In this document: positions 1-8,508 of the stretch, piece by piece | Numbering within the stretch: position 1 is the first letter of the stretch | How the letters are laid out: each line of letters begins with the position of its first letter | Source: Actinomycetes bacterium | Lineage (GTDB): Bacteria; Actinomycetota; Acidimicrobiia; Acidimicrobiales; RAAP-2 | NCBI GenBank assembly: GCA_021791615.1 | Contig: JAJYWG010000483.1 | Coordinates: 1-14,852, forward strand | Reading direction: 5' to 3' | Length of the DNA stretch: 14,852 nucleotides | Position numbers and translations under genes: made by a program | The notes under the pieces: generated by a model | Seen by the model: the letters and a program-made list of their open reading frames with translations, nothing else | The model's database searches: none | Told to the model about the DNA's origin: nothing

Positions 1-159
1 CTCCTCGCCCAGTCGGCCATCGACCGGATCACCAGCGCGGCGTGGGAGCTCGTGATCGAGGGCGAGTCCTACCGCAAGAGGGAGAAGCCGACCCTCGGGT
101 CCATGGCGATGGTCCCCGAGGCGGCGCACGCCCCCCGGCGCCGGAGCCTCACGAGTTGA
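1..159 (+). CDS. IstB-like IS21-family transposition helper ATPase, C-terminal fragment
   Basis: Frame 1 is open from the window edge to a TGA at 157-159 and encodes the last 52 residues of a protein that starts outside the window. The stretch AIDRITSAAWELVIEGESYR resembles the C-terminus of IstB-like proteins, which usually end in a helix of the form 'a.vDRl.h.a....i.GeSYR'. IstB is the AAA+ ATPase that works with the IstA transposase of IS21-family elements, directing target choice. The Walker motifs would lie upstream and cannot be seen. The tail after residue 30 is basic and proline-rich. The assignment is supported by context: a hairpin starts 6 bp after the stop, followed by a duplicated 20-bp repeat as expected at an IS21 end. 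The family call comes from motif recognition only. Confidence 0.62.
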   Translation, partial: LLAQSAIDRITSAAWELVIEGESYRKREKPTLGSMAMVPEAAHAPRRRSLTS

Positions 160-164
160 CAGCA

Positions 165-202
165 CCACCACCGGCCGGGATCATCGTGCCGGCCGGTGGT
201 GG
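165..202 (+). terminator. Hairpin just after the istB-like stop codon
   Basis: A perfect 14-bp inverted repeat (165-178 with 189-202, arm CCACCACCGGCCGG) flanks a 10-nt loop. It begins 6 bp after the istB-like stop. The stem is GC-rich and stable, but no T-run follows, so it could be a non-canonical actinobacterial terminator or a structured element at the end of the insertion sequence. Confidence 0.5.
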
Positions 203-214
203 AGGTCCCCAGGG

Positions 215-259
215 TGGTCCCATGCTGCTGGCGAAGGACTGGTCCCATGCTGCTGGCGA
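215..259. repeat. Duplicated 20-bp terminal repeat of an IS21-type element
   Basis: The 20-mer TGGTCCCATGCTGCTGGCGA occurs at 215-234 and again at 240-259, 25 bp apart start to start. IS21-family elements carry multiple short repeats near each end that act as transposase binding sites, and the position just downstream of an istB-like gene fits that role. The repeat is seen directly; its function is inferred. Confidence 0.8.
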
Positions 260-417
260 GCGACAGGCGGCGGTGACCCTGCTCGTGGAGTTCAGCTCTT
301 CGAGGCCGACGTAGGCAGCGACCACACTGACGTGCGCTTCCTCTCGGGTCACCCGGATCATCCACACCTGCAGCTGCAGCCGCCTTGGGCCACGACCTCG
401 ATGGGGATACGCACTCG

Positions 418-2937
418 TCAGCCCGGTGAGAGGAGTGGACGGTCAGGGCTGGGTGCGGCATCAGAGCGTATCTTCGAGAGCAGCGGGCCCTTGGCGAAAT
501 CCAATATGAAGGTAGTGAGGAGGACGGCTGCGAGGACCGAACCAACGTCCCCAATGGAGACAGCGGCCATCAAGATTCCCCGCGTGGCAAGGACCGTCAC
601 CAAGATCAGGTCGACGGTCGTCGCTCCCAGCATCCATACGCTCGGGCGGGAGGACCATAAGTGCCGACGTTCGCGGACGAGATAGATGGTGGCCTGTCCG
701 GTAGCCACCAGCATGACGAACACAAGCGTCTGGGCAGGGGCAAGGGAAAGGCCGAGTACGTCACGTCCAAGGAAGAACGTACCGAAAGCAAACAGAAGCC
801 AAGGAATCGCGACGCCTAGAGAGGCGACGGACAGGGCGGGAATCTGCCAGCGGTCAGGGCCGGGCGAGAACCCTACTCGGTCGGTGGCAAGGGACATCGT
901 GACGAAATCATTCGCAAAAAGGAGCAGGAGAACCAACCGCGGCGTCGTGACAAACGATCCGGTGGCCAGGAGCCCCAGCCCCAGAAACAGGGAGACCTGG
1001 AACGTCTTGGCGATCTTGTTCAAGGTGTACGTCAGCATCCTCTGGTAGACGCGTCGCCCGGTTTCTACCGCGGCCACCACATTCGACAGCCCCTCTGAAG
1101 TAAGCACGAGGCTTGCGGCATCCTTCGCGACGTCGGTCGCGTTTGAGACCGCAATGCCGACTTCGGCTCGTTTGAGGGCGGGGGCGTCATTGACTCCGTC
1201 TCCGGTCATACCCACCACGTGTCCGGAGCGTTGTCCTCGCTCCACGAGCATCAGCTTGTCCTCAGGAAGGACTCCGGCCAACAAGTCGAAATCGATCTCA
1301 TCGTCTTCGTGGGTATGCAAATCCTCATTCGACCCGAGTCGCTCGCCGATGCCGACCTGGCGGGCCACTGCCACTGCGGTGGCGGGGGCGTCACCGGTCA
1401 CCATGACGACACGGACTCCCAGCTCGCTGAGCCGCGCCACCAGGGCAGGCGAGTCGCTGCGTACTGGATCACCCAGGGAGAGCAGGCCCACCATCTCGAG
1501 CGAGTCGATTCCGGCGGCGACAGCCAAAACCCGGTTGCCCCCCGAAGCCAAGCTCGCTACGGTGACTGTCAAGTCCTCAGGCGAATGTGATGCCAGCGAC
1601 GCCACCACCGCCGGCGTGCCTTTCATCACTCGAACGTCTCGGCCATCGACCTCTAGAGTGGCTTCCGACCGCTTCGTAGCTGGATCGAACGGGACAAAGG
1701 CTCGTCGCCTCCCCGCTTGGCTCACAGAGGTGGTTGCGTGCAGGATCGCCAGATCGATCGGATCTTGCGTGGCTTCGTCAGAGGCAGCGGCTGCCATCGA
1801 GAGGATCTCAGAGCTCGAATGGCCTCCAAAGGGATGGAGGTCCACAACGGACAATCGGTTCTCGGTGATGGTGCCCGTCTTGTCGGTGCACAGGAGGTCC
1901 ATAGCGGCTGCCTCTTCTATGGCCGACAGGTGGGTGACGAGGACACCAGAACGGACCAGTTCAAGCGCCCCCACCGACGTCGCCAGCGTGAACGTGGCGG
2001 GCAATGCCACCGGAACCGTGGCAACTATGAGGATCAGTACGAATGGAAGAAGCTCGCGTGCGGGCACGTGTGCCACGACTCCATACACGATGATGGCGAC
2101 GACAAGGGCGCCGTCGAGGGCGAGTAGTGCCCAGACAATCTTGAAGATCGTCTCTTCCAGGTGGGTTGCCGTCTTGGCCGTACGGACAAGCTGAGCAGTA
2201 TGGCCAAAGAAGGTTCGGGAGCCGGTGGCCGTAACTTCACCGGTTGCCTCGCCGCGGTCCACCAGCGATCCCGAGTAACAGGTGCCGCGGGACTTCACTT
2301 CGACATCAGCCGACTCTCCAGTCAGCACTGACTGATCGACCGATACGGTACCGGAGATAACGCTGAGGTCGGCCGGGACGACGTCACCCACTCGAATGTG
2401 CACAAGATCACCGGGCACGAGTTGGTCTGCGTCGATCACCCGCCAGTGGGCATCACGTCGCACCCTGGCATGGATGGCGAGGCGACTGCGCAGCAATGAC
2501 AAGGCATCCGCGGCGCGGCCCTCTTGGACAAAGCTCAGCGCACCATTGAAGACGATCAGGGCCGCGACAATGATTGCTTCGATACGCTTTCCAGCGATCA
2601 ATTCCAGGACGACGGCTGCTTCCAGCAGATATGGAACTGGGCCAGTGAGCTTTGAAATGAGAGTTCGCAGGAGATGCCGCTGTTCGGCTTCGAAGGAATT
2701 GGGACCATACCGACGGAGGCGTTCCGCTGCCTCGGCCAACGTCAGGCCTGGAGGCAATTCGTCGAGAGGAAGTGCTGTGCTCTCGGGTACGACGGTCGGA
2801 CCGGGCACCATCGGCGAGGGCGCGCCATCCACGGTGTCACTGCGCCGTCGATCGGGCTCAGGGGCTGTGCGCACTGGCAGAGCTTCGCGCCATCGAGACG
2901 GAGACGGCCAGGGTCCCACGGCCCAGCCCGGGTTCAC
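418..2937 (-). CDS. P3A-type plasma-membrane H+-ATPase (proton-efflux P-type ATPase)
   Basis: This is an 839-residue P-type ATPase that would export protons at the cost of ATP. Visible in order: an N-terminal cation-ATPase region (about 60-95), membrane segments around 100-135, the actuator TGES at 206-209, a membrane pair near 265-325 with VPVALPATF, the phosphorylation motif DKTGT with Asp352, a short nucleotide-binding domain with KGTP at 439, TGDAP at 514, the hinge TGDGVNDAP at 578-586, and C-terminal membrane segments with FANDF at 674-678. The small nucleotide domain, LATSVGALELVRSGVLV after TM4 and the length (archaeal and bacterial P3A pumps are about 800 aa) point to H+-ATPase rather than Ca2+ or heavy-metal pumps; there is no CPC motif or metal-binding domain. 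The start is a GTG at 2937 with a weak GAAGAG upstream; an ATG at 2811 is an alternative, as residues 1-45 look unconserved. It is transcribed away from rnpB and stands alone. Confidence 0.9.
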   Translation of the reverse strand: MNPGWAVGPWPSPSRWREALPVRTAPEPDRRRSDTVDGAPSPMVPGPTVVPESTALPLDELPPGLTLAEAAERLRRYGPNSFEAEQRHLLRTLISKLTGPVPYLLEAAVVLELIAGKRIEAIIVAALIVFNGALSFVQEGRAADALSLLRSRLAIHARVRRDAHWRVIDADQLVPGDLVHIRVGDVVPADLSVISGTVSVDQSVLTGESADVEVKSRGTCYSGSLVDRGEATGEVTATGSRTFFGHTAQLVRTAKTATHLEETIFKIVWALLALDGALVVAIIVYGVVAHVPARELLPFVLILIVATVPVALPATFTLATSVGALELVRSGVLVTHLSAIEEAAAMDLLCTDKTGTITENRLSVVDLHPFGGHSSSEILSMAAAASDEATQDPIDLAILHATTSVSQAGRRRAFVPFDPATKRSEATLEVDGRDVRVMKGTPAVVASLASHSPEDLTVTVASLASGGNRVLAVAAGIDSLEMVGLLSLGDPVRSDSPALVARLSELGVRVVMVTGDAPATAVAVARQVGIGERLGSNEDLHTHEDDEIDFDLLAGVLPEDKLMLVERGQRSGHVVGMTGDGVNDAPALKRAEVGIAVSNATDVAKDAASLVLTSEGLSNVVAAVETGRRVYQRMLTYTLNKIAKTFQVSLFLGLGLLATGSFVTTPRLVLLLLFANDFVTMSLATDRVGFSPGPDRWQIPALSVASLGVAIPWLLFAFGTFFLGRDVLGLSLAPAQTLVFVMLVATGQATIYLVRERRHLWSSRPSVWMLGATTVDLILVTVLATRGILMAAVSIGDVGSVLAAVLLTTFILDFAKGPLLSKIRSDAAPSPDRPLLSPG

Positions 2938-3244
2938 GCTCTTCAGACGACTGAAGCCGACGCCACGAGGTCAATTCGGCCGCTCCCCGCCCCCCCGGCC
3001 TGCTACCTGGGCTCACCGGAGTTTGAGCGCCACCGCCAAGTGTCCATATCGAGCCCATCGAAGGCATCGAAGGCGTGGACGTTCTCGCCCCGGCGGATCC
3101 TGGAAAACAGCTCGAGGCTGCGCCTGGCAGTGCAGTGCCGTGAAGCAGCGCGCAGGCTGGAAAGCGATCGGATCCCTAGCCGGCAACCCACAGAGAGATG
3201 AGATGGAGCGCGCGGGCTTGCCGCGGCCTGGCAGACTGGGGAGG
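2938..3244. other. Intergenic region between divergent H+-ATPase and rnpB
   Basis: These 307 bp must carry the promoters of the leftward ATPase gene and of rightward rnpB. No convincing -35/-10 pair could be found for either. A minus-strand TTGACC (2969-2974) lies about 30 bp before the ATPase GTG but lacks a good -10. A small palindrome, CTTCAG-ACGA-CTGAAG (2941-2956), sits immediately upstream of the GTG. Reading frames here look like noise. Confidence 0.5.
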
Positions 3245-3628
<384 letters not shown>

Positions 3629-3701
3629 CAACGTTCGCCGACGCCGGGCGGGACCGTCGACGCTCTGGGCAACGTTCGGTGGGTCGATTGTCGGCGCTCA
3701 C

Positions 3702-4964
3702 TCAGGCGACGACGACCCTAGTCACGGTGGTGAAGCTGCACAGGTAGGCATCACCGGAGAAACCAACCGCTGGGAACAGGACGCTCTGGAGCGGGCTACC
3801 CGTGCCCACCCGGGCCAATTCCTTCCCGGTTTCCACATCCAGGACCACGGCGTCTTCACTTCCGCGGTCCCGATCGAAATCGGCGGTGAGGAGCTCGCCG
3901 GTGTCGGGCCACAGCACCATGTGGGATCCGTGGTCCTGCCGGCGACGCCATCGGGGGACGAGCTTGCCGCCGGGAGCAATGGTGAAGGCCTGGATGACGC
4001 CGTTCCCCGAGTCGAACCCCACGGCCACCCCTCGCACGTCGTCCACCACCGGAGGGTTCGCCACCAGCCCGCCGGGACCGTCACCCACCTGCGCCGAGCT
4101 CATGGTGCCATCGGCCAGGTCCACCCGCACCAGGTGCAGGGGCGCGGTGGAGAGCCCATGGCCGCGCAGGGTGCCCGAGTACCCTTCTGATCCGTCTCCA
4201 TCGTCCAGGAACCAGGCGGCGCCTGCCGCCAAGACGCAGTCCCAGCCGTAGGTCTGGCCCTGTCTTACCCGGTACGGGACGCGGAACTCGGGGTCGGCGG
4301 TCAGGGATCCATCCCACCGGGCTCGCAGCAGGCTGGTGTCGCCCACCACGTAGACGGTGTCCCCGATGGCCGACAGGCGGGCGACCGATGGCTCGACCAT
4401 GGGGCACGTTGCCACCACTTCGAGAGTGACCGGGTCCAGCGCCACGAGCTCGGTCGGCTGGCGGCACTCCGGGGCCACGGCCACGCCGGGTCGTGACCCG
4501 GCGAAGTCCTTGGTGACCAAGGTGCCATCAGGCATGATGACGAACCCGTTATACGGGCGCGGGCAGGAGAGGGTGGTCCGGGCCTGGATGCTGAGATCGG
4601 GTGCGAGACGGTGGACATGGTTGCCGAAGACCACGTAGAGCGACCCGTTGGCGTGGACGGCCAGGCTCCCAGGCCATGCCGGCCCACCCGGGAGCATCTC
4701 AGAGGTGGCCATCGGTTCCAAGGTGACCGGGTCGATCTGCTCGACGAATGACACGGCTGCGTCGCCTCCGGTGTGCCGGAGAAGGTAGAGCTCTCCGGGA
4801 TCCCGAGTCACCACCATGGTGGAGGCGGGAGCCGATCGCCACGTGGCGGCGAGCGTGCCGCCGGACAGGAGCAAGCCCGGACCCGGCGAAGCCGCAGACG
4901 GCTCCTGCCGGCGCTCCGGTCCCCCATCTTCACATGGCCAAGGACCCTTCCAATAGCCCAGCAC
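3702..4964 (-). CDS. Beta-propeller-like protein of unknown function
   Basis: This is a 420-residue protein without a recognised enzyme motif. It is built of recurring short strands with blade-like turns: DPVTLEPMATSEM (78-90), DPVTLEVVATCPM (177-189) and DVETGKELARV (376-386), with stretches such as NGSLYVVFGNHVHRL and PDGTLVTKDF between them. This pattern fits a PQQ/SMP-30-like beta-propeller, which might bind or hydrolyse a small ligand or act as a scaffold. No signal peptide or membrane segment is evident; residues 1-49 look poorly conserved. The start chosen is a GTG at 4964, only 3 nt after the TAG of the upstream sulfatase gene, so translation is probably coupled. An internal ATG (Met50) is an alternative. 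It is the last gene of the five-gene operon and converges on rnpB. The function is unknown; its link to sulfate-ester metabolism is from position only. Confidence 0.7.
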   Translation of the reverse strand: MLGYWKGPWPCEDGGPERRQEPSAASPGPGLLLSGGTLAATWRSAPASTMVVTRDPGELYLLRHTGGDAAVSFVEQIDPVTLEPMATSEMLPGGPAWPGSLAVHANGSLYVVFGNHVHRLAPDLSIQARTTLSCPRPYNGFVIMPDGTLVTKDFAGSRPGVAVAPECRQPTELVALDPVTLEVVATCPMVEPSVARLSAIGDTVYVVGDTSLLRARWDGSLTADPEFRVPYRVRQGQTYGWDCVLAAGAAWFLDDGDGSEGYSGTLRGHGLSTAPLHLVRVDLADGTMSSAQVGDGPGGLVANPPVVDDVRGVAVGFDSGNGVIQAFTIAPGGKLVPRWRRRQDHGSHMVLWPDTGELLTADFDRDRGSEDAVVLDVETGKELARVGTGSPLQSVLFPAVGFSGDAYLCSFTTVTRVVVA

Positions 4965-4967
4965 GTC

Positions 4968-6518
4968 CTACACCGGCGCCTCGAGCTGTGGACGGGGCGT
5001 TCTGACCCGAGGTTGGTGGCTCCAAAGATCGACCAGGAGGTCGTCTCGGACGCCACTGAGCGCCGGGTCGTCCCACCTGTTCGTCCGCTGGAGCGGGTCC
5101 TCCACGAGCGAGTAAAGCTCGCCTTCGGTCCCGTCGTGAGAGGTGCCAGGCAGGTAGGCGGTGCACACCCAGCTGTCACGGGTGATGGTCCGCACGCGCA
5201 CCGACACGCCGAACAGCTCACTGTCCCACGCCGTCAACACCCGTTCGAACCCCCGGGAGTCGGCATCATCGTCGTCCAACGGGAGTGGAGATCCGGCCAT
5301 CCAGGTCGGTGGAGTGATCCCGGCGATCGAGCAGAACGTCGGCGCCAGATCGACCAGCCCGACCGGGCGATGGACGACGGCGGGGGTCGGCAAGATCTTC
5401 GGGGCCGGACACCAGACCAGGGGGAGGCGCATGAGCCCGTCGACGTGATAGGGCCCCTTGAACAGGAGGCCGAAGTCCCCCTGAAGATCCCCGTGGTCGG
5501 TGGTGAACACCACGTCGACGTCATCTTCCCACCCACGCTCGGCGATTCGCGTCAATACCCGGCCGAGCGCCTCGTCTATCAGCTCGCATTCGACTGCGTT
5601 CCTGGCGTTCACTTCCCGGATCTGCTCGGGCGTGAGCGTGGCGGGAACCCACGTGGCCGGCGCCTCGTAGTTCGAGACCAGATCACCGCGATACCACTGC
5701 CCCCAGTGCCGCGGTTTATTGTCAAGAATGCGTTCACGTTCACTCCGTGTCGCTGGATAAGCGGCCGGTAGCGGAACCTCGCGCCAGTCCACCCGTCGCA
5801 TCTCGTCCTCGGGTGGATCCCACGGGTGGTGGGGATCGGGGAAGCTCATCCAGCAGAACCAGTCATCGTCGGACTCAAGTGAGTCAAGCCACGTGATCGT
5901 GCGGTCGGCTACCCAGTCAGTGTGGTACAGGTCACGGGGAATGGGGTTGACGGTGACTTGAGGCGCTCCAGTCTCGCCGCCGCCGGCGGCATTCACCTGC
6001 ATGGCAGAGTCCAGAACCTGGTAGTAACCCCCCACGGCCTCAGGGTGTTCGGCAGCCAGCCATCGGGCGTAGTGCAAGGGGCCGGTTGGTCCGTGAGCTG
6101 CCGTCTCCATATGCTCGAATCCCCGGTGCGCACCACCCGTTGGTGCGGGTGCTCCCCCGCTCAGGGCATTCTCGGCAAACCGCAAGAACGGGTCCAGGTA
6201 CGGCTGGAAGTGGGCCTTTCCCACCAGCGCCGTCCGGTACCCGGCCCGTCGAAGCTCCTCGGCGACCGAGGGAGCACCAACCGGAAGGGGCACGCCGTTC
6301 ATCCACACGCCGTGGGTCGCCGGATGCTGGCCGGTCAAGATGGTCGAACGTGATGGCATGCACACCACGCTCTGGGGATGGGCCCGCTCGAAGCGGACAC
6401 CCTTCATGGCCAGAGTGTCCACGACCGGAGTGCGAGCCACCTGCCCGCCGTTGCATCCCAAGGTGTCGTATCGCTGCTGGTCGGTCGTGACGAAGAGGAT
6501 CTTGCGTCTCGAGCTCAC
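4968..6518 (-). CDS. Formylglycine-dependent sulfatase
   Basis: This 516-residue type I sulfatase would hydrolyse sulfate esters (or a related phospho/phosphonate ester) in the cytoplasm; there is no signal peptide. Seen: the N-terminal metal site TTDQQR (Asp13, Gln14); the signature C-M-P-S-R at 53-57, where Cys53 would be converted to formylglycine; GKAHF with Lys101 and His103; DPHHPW at 228-233; and the second metal site TTDHGD with Asp341 and His342, followed by FKGPYHVDG with Lys354. The DQQR form of the first metal site and the 'DPHHPWDPPED' segment resemble choline-sulfatase or phosphonate-monoester-hydrolase-like members rather than AtsA types. The start is a GTG at 6518 whose GTGA overlaps the stop of the SRPBCC gene, preceded by a strong GGAGGGGG ribosome site. 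It shares an operon with a TetR, a SRPBCC and a beta-propeller protein. The substrate is unknown. Confidence 0.92.
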   Translation of the reverse strand: MSSRRKILFVTTDQQRYDTLGCNGGQVARTPVVDTLAMKGVRFERAHPQSVVCMPSRSTILTGQHPATHGVWMNGVPLPVGAPSVAEELRRAGYRTALVGKAHFQPYLDPFLRFAENALSGGAPAPTGGAHRGFEHMETAAHGPTGPLHYARWLAAEHPEAVGGYYQVLDSAMQVNAAGGGETGAPQVTVNPIPRDLYHTDWVADRTITWLDSLESDDDWFCWMSFPDPHHPWDPPEDEMRRVDWREVPLPAAYPATRSERERILDNKPRHWGQWYRGDLVSNYEAPATWVPATLTPEQIREVNARNAVECELIDEALGRVLTRIAERGWEDDVDVVFTTDHGDLQGDFGLLFKGPYHVDGLMRLPLVWCPAPKILPTPAVVHRPVGLVDLAPTFCSIAGITPPTWMAGSPLPLDDDDADSRGFERVLTAWDSELFGVSVRVRTITRDSWVCTAYLPGTSHDGTEGELYSLVEDPLQRTNRWDDPALSGVRDDLLVDLWSHQPRVRTPRPQLEAPV

Positions 6519-6919
6519 CGATCCCCCTCCAGGACTTCATTGAGGTGCTCCAGGGCTGCTCCGGCTGCTCCGGCAATGACCAGGGCCAGGGTGGCGGGCT
6601 CGGCGTCGGTGCCATAGACCACGAGGCAAGATCCGTCGCCGACATCCAGCACGTCGATCGTGCCGAGATGCTCCTTCAAGAACGGAGCCGTGATGCGGTA
6701 CTGGAACCGCCGCTGCAGTGGGTCCACAGTCAAGATCTTCTCGGGCATCTCAATCCCGGCGGCGGTCGTAATGACCCTCCGATCGCCCTCCACATTGCAC
6801 GACACGATCCCCGAGAACCACTCATGGACGCGTGCCGGATCACCGACCAGGTCCCACACCTCCTTCGGAGGCCGGTCGATCCGTGCCTGTCGTCGGACCG
6901 AGGCCCTGATCGGCGTCAT
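6515..6919 (-). CDS. SRPBCC (START-like) family protein
   Basis: This 134-residue protein resembles the polyketide-cyclase/dehydrase branch of the SRPBCC fold, small helix-grip proteins that hold a hydrophobic ligand in a deep cavity. The N-terminus is typical: a strand (ASVRRQARIDRP) followed by the helix PKEVWDLVGDPARVHEWFSGI. The later strands RRVITTAAGIEMPEKILTVD and RRFQYRITAP, and the long C-terminal helix (residues 108-130) that closes the cavity, also fit. The ATG at 6919 is chosen because it overlaps the TetR stop as ATGA, and its own TGA overlaps the sulfatase start; a longer reading frame upstream runs over the tetR gene in another frame and is not credible. It may bind or process the desulfated product; the ligand is not known. 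Confidence 0.88.
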   Translation of the reverse strand: MTPIRASVRRQARIDRPPKEVWDLVGDPARVHEWFSGIVSCNVEGDRRVITTAAGIEMPEKILTVDPLQRRFQYRITAPFLKEHLGTIDVLDVGDGSCLVVYGTDAEPATLALVIAGAAGAALEHLNEVLEGDR

Positions 6920-7590
6920 CTGAACGCCAGGACGGCCGCCACGGCGCGGGTCATCGCCGCCGCGGCCCCTTCGAGGTCCAGCCCCTGATCCTCTTGGAGG
7001 AGCTGAACAGACTCGAACGAGCAGAGCACGTCGAGTGCGGCCAGCGTGGCTGCAGCATCGGAGTCGGTCATGGCCCCGAGCTCGGGTGCGAACACCTGGT
7101 CGAGCTGTTGACGCAACACCTTGCGATTGCGACGTAACTCGCCGGCCAAAGTGCTCTGGAACGGTGCTCGCAGGCGTATGACCGTGGCAGCCGGTGCCAC
7201 GGCCCCGAACAGCTCGAGACGCTGACGCACTACCGACTCGATGCGGTCGGCCAACGTGGCACTGGGGACCACGTCCAATTCGAACAGAGGGCGCGCCCGC
7301 TCCAGCTGACGTTGGACGGCGGCGCGGCACAGGTCGTCGAGGTCGGCGAAGTATCGGAACAGCGAGCGCGGCGAGCAACCAGCTCTCGACGCCACCTTCG
7401 CGGCACTCGGTCGCAGGCACCCCTCTGCGTAGAGGTCGAGAAGTGCGTCCACCACCATCTCACGGTTCCCGTCCCGCCGGAGACGCCGTCCGTCACGGGT
7501 GGCAACCTGGTCCCGGTGACTCCGAGGTGCGGTGGTGCGATCTCCTTCACGCTCGGGAACGTCGACAAGGGTGTCCCCTCGCACCGTCAC
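6916..7590 (-). CDS. TetR/AcrR-family transcriptional regulator
   Basis: This 224-residue protein has a TetR-type helix-turn-helix at about residues 43-90: [15 protein letters not shown]..., then [26 protein letters not shown], close to the family pattern 'i..AG.s...lyryF.sk..L'. The remainder is an alpha-helical ligand-binding domain with no recognisable subfamily motif. The first 40 residues are an extra basic, probably disordered arm. The GTG start at 7590 overlaps the DsbA-like stop (GTGA) and has GAGAGG a few bases upstream. Because it lies inside the operon, it probably represses its own promoter and that of the divergent arylsulfatase through the dyad at 8490-8508. The inducer is likely a sulfate ester, its alcohol or a SRPBCC ligand; this is inference. 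Confidence 0.92.
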   Translation of the reverse strand: MTVRGDTLVDVPEREGDRTTAPRSHRDQVATRDGRRLRRDGNREMVVDALLDLYAEGCLRPSAAKVASRAGCSPRSLFRYFADLDDLCRAAVQRQLERARPLFELDVVPSATLADRIESVVRQRLELFGAVAPAATVIRLRAPFQSTLAGELRRNRKVLRQQLDQVFAPELGAMTDSDAAATLAALDVLCSFESVQLLQEDQGLDLEGAAAAMTRAVAAVLAFR

Positions 7591-8345
7591 CGGCGCCTCT
7601 CGGTGCCGGAGCTTGCACCGTCGCCATGGGCCGCGATCGAGTCGATGGGAACGACTTTGCCCCGGTTGATGCTCACCCAGTCCCGTGCCTCCAAGTAGGG
7701 CCGGAAGGCGTCCAGGATGACTCGTTCGTCCTCACTGGTCTTTGGGCGCTGGAGCTCGTAGAGGCGGGGGAACTCGGTCCACGCCACCACGGCTTCCCAC
7801 AACCTGACAGCGGCAGCTCCGCTCGGGGGGTCCACGAGCACCGGTCCGAACAGGCACTGCCCGTCGGGGAAGAAGAGGGTCGGCACCCCAAACCCACCGG
7901 CGTCAGTCACCCGCCGGTGCTCGGAGAGAACCTCGTCGTTCGTCGTCGGATCGGCGATGGCCCGGTCCACCAGCTCGGGATCGAATCCCATCTCCTCCAG
8001 CAGCGACCGAGCAACCTGGGGAACGTGGGGCTTGAGGCCTTCTTCATGGAGCGCCCGGCCGGCTCGCTCGTACCAGGCGTCCAGGTCGTCCATGGCATGA
8101 CGACGCAGAAGGGCTCCCACCCGCATCATCGACCAGCCGTACGACCATTCCCGCTCCCAGGGGTGTTTCTTCCCCTCACCACGGTTGACCTCTTCCAAGC
8201 TGAAAAAGCGCCAGTTCACCGTCAGTCCGGTCTGCCTCCGGACTTCCCTGATCCAACACGAGGTCTGGTAGGCGTACGGGCACATGACGTCGAAGTGGAA
8301 GTCCACAGCGTCCGGACTCCCGAGCCGGTGGTCTTCCGAGCTCAC
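7587..8345 (-). CDS. DsbA-family thioredoxin-fold protein, Rv2466c-like, with CxxA active site
   Basis: With the start used here the protein has 252 residues. It shows a DsbA/2-hydroxychromene-isomerase-type thioredoxin fold: strand [19 protein letters not shown] (about 14-30), a helical insertion, then GVPTLFF with the cis-proline and [21 protein letters not shown]...[10 protein letters not shown] near the end. The last segments resemble Rv2466c of M. tuberculosis, a mycothiol-dependent reductase whose active site is CPWC. Here the motif is C-P-Y-A (Cys22), so the resolving cysteine is missing. It may act by a monothiol mechanism or as an isomerase. The frame stays open to a GTG at 8534, but that lies upstream of the predicted transcription start near 8473. 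GTG at 8345 is preferred because AAGGGGGGG precedes it and it leaves a family-like short N-terminus; GTG at 8444 or 8378 is possible. It is the first gene of the leftward operon. Confidence 0.82.
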   Translation of the reverse strand: MSSEDHRLGSPDAVDFHFDVMCPYAYQTSCWIREVRRQTGLTVNWRFFSLEEVNRGEGKKHPWEREWSYGWSMMRVGALLRRHAMDDLDAWYERAGRALHEEGLKPHVPQVARSLLEEMGFDPELVDRAIADPTTNDEVLSEHRRVTDAGGFGVPTLFFPDGQCLFGPVLVDPPSGAAAVRLWEAVVAWTEFPRLYELQRPKTSEDERVILDAFRPYLEARDWVSINRGKVVPIDSIAAHGDGASSGTERRR

Positions 8346-8479
8346 CAGCCCGTCGGCCCCCCCTTCCCCTTCGCTCACAACCCGACACCACCGGCCGCCA
8401 CGGGGTGCGGACTGGGAATCGGCGCCTCCGACCTCCCACAGCACACTCTCGAACGGGGCCGAGTGAACCTCACCGGGCC

Positions 8480-8508
8480 ATCCTAACAGTTGACACAATG
8501 TATGACAA
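8480..8508 (-). promoter_or_regulatory. Promoter of the leftward DsbA-tetR-SRPBCC-sulfatase-propeller operon
   Basis: On the minus strand TTGTCA (8508-8503) is followed after exactly 17 bp by TAGGAT (8485-8480), a good housekeeping-sigma promoter. Transcription would begin near 8473, giving a leader of about 130 nt before the chosen DsbA-like start. Confidence 0.6.
8490..8508. promoter_or_regulatory. Imperfect dyad, candidate TetR operator shared by divergent promoters
   Basis: TTGACACAATGTATGACAA reads TTGnCAnA...TnTGnCAA on both strands (6 of 9 positions symmetric per arm). Its left end TTGACA (8490-8495) could be the -35 of the rightward arylsulfatase promoter (with a weak TTGCAT at 8513-8518, 17 bp away), and its right end is the -35 of the leftward promoter. 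Length and placement suit a TetR-family dimer that would block both promoters at once. Binding is inferred. Confidence 0.45.

Larger units (their letters stand above)
1..265 (+). mobile_element. Right end of an IS21-family insertion sequence (partial)
   Basis: This region combines the istB-like 3' end, the hairpin at 165-202 and the paired repeats at 215-259. Read on the minus strand, the likely tip at about 265 begins TGTCGCTCGCCAGCAG, matching the TG...CA rule of IS21 termini. The exact boundary is inferred. The left end and istA lie outside the window, so neither the inverted-repeat partner nor the target duplication could be checked. Confidence 0.5.

Noticed and set aside
1154..2194. 346-codon plus-strand frame inside the H+-ATPase gene
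   Set aside because: It is Ser/Thr/Arg-rich with no motif, and opposite a well-conserved P-type ATPase containing all catalytic motifs.
6920..7420. Longer upstream start for the SRPBCC protein (to 7420)
   Set aside because: The extension lies over tetR in another frame and is Arg-rich noise. The ATG at 6919 overlaps the tetR stop as ATGA.
7194..8486. 430-codon plus-strand frame opposite tetR and the DsbA-like gene
   Set aside because: It is antisense to two recognisable genes, Pro/Arg/His-rich and without any family motif.
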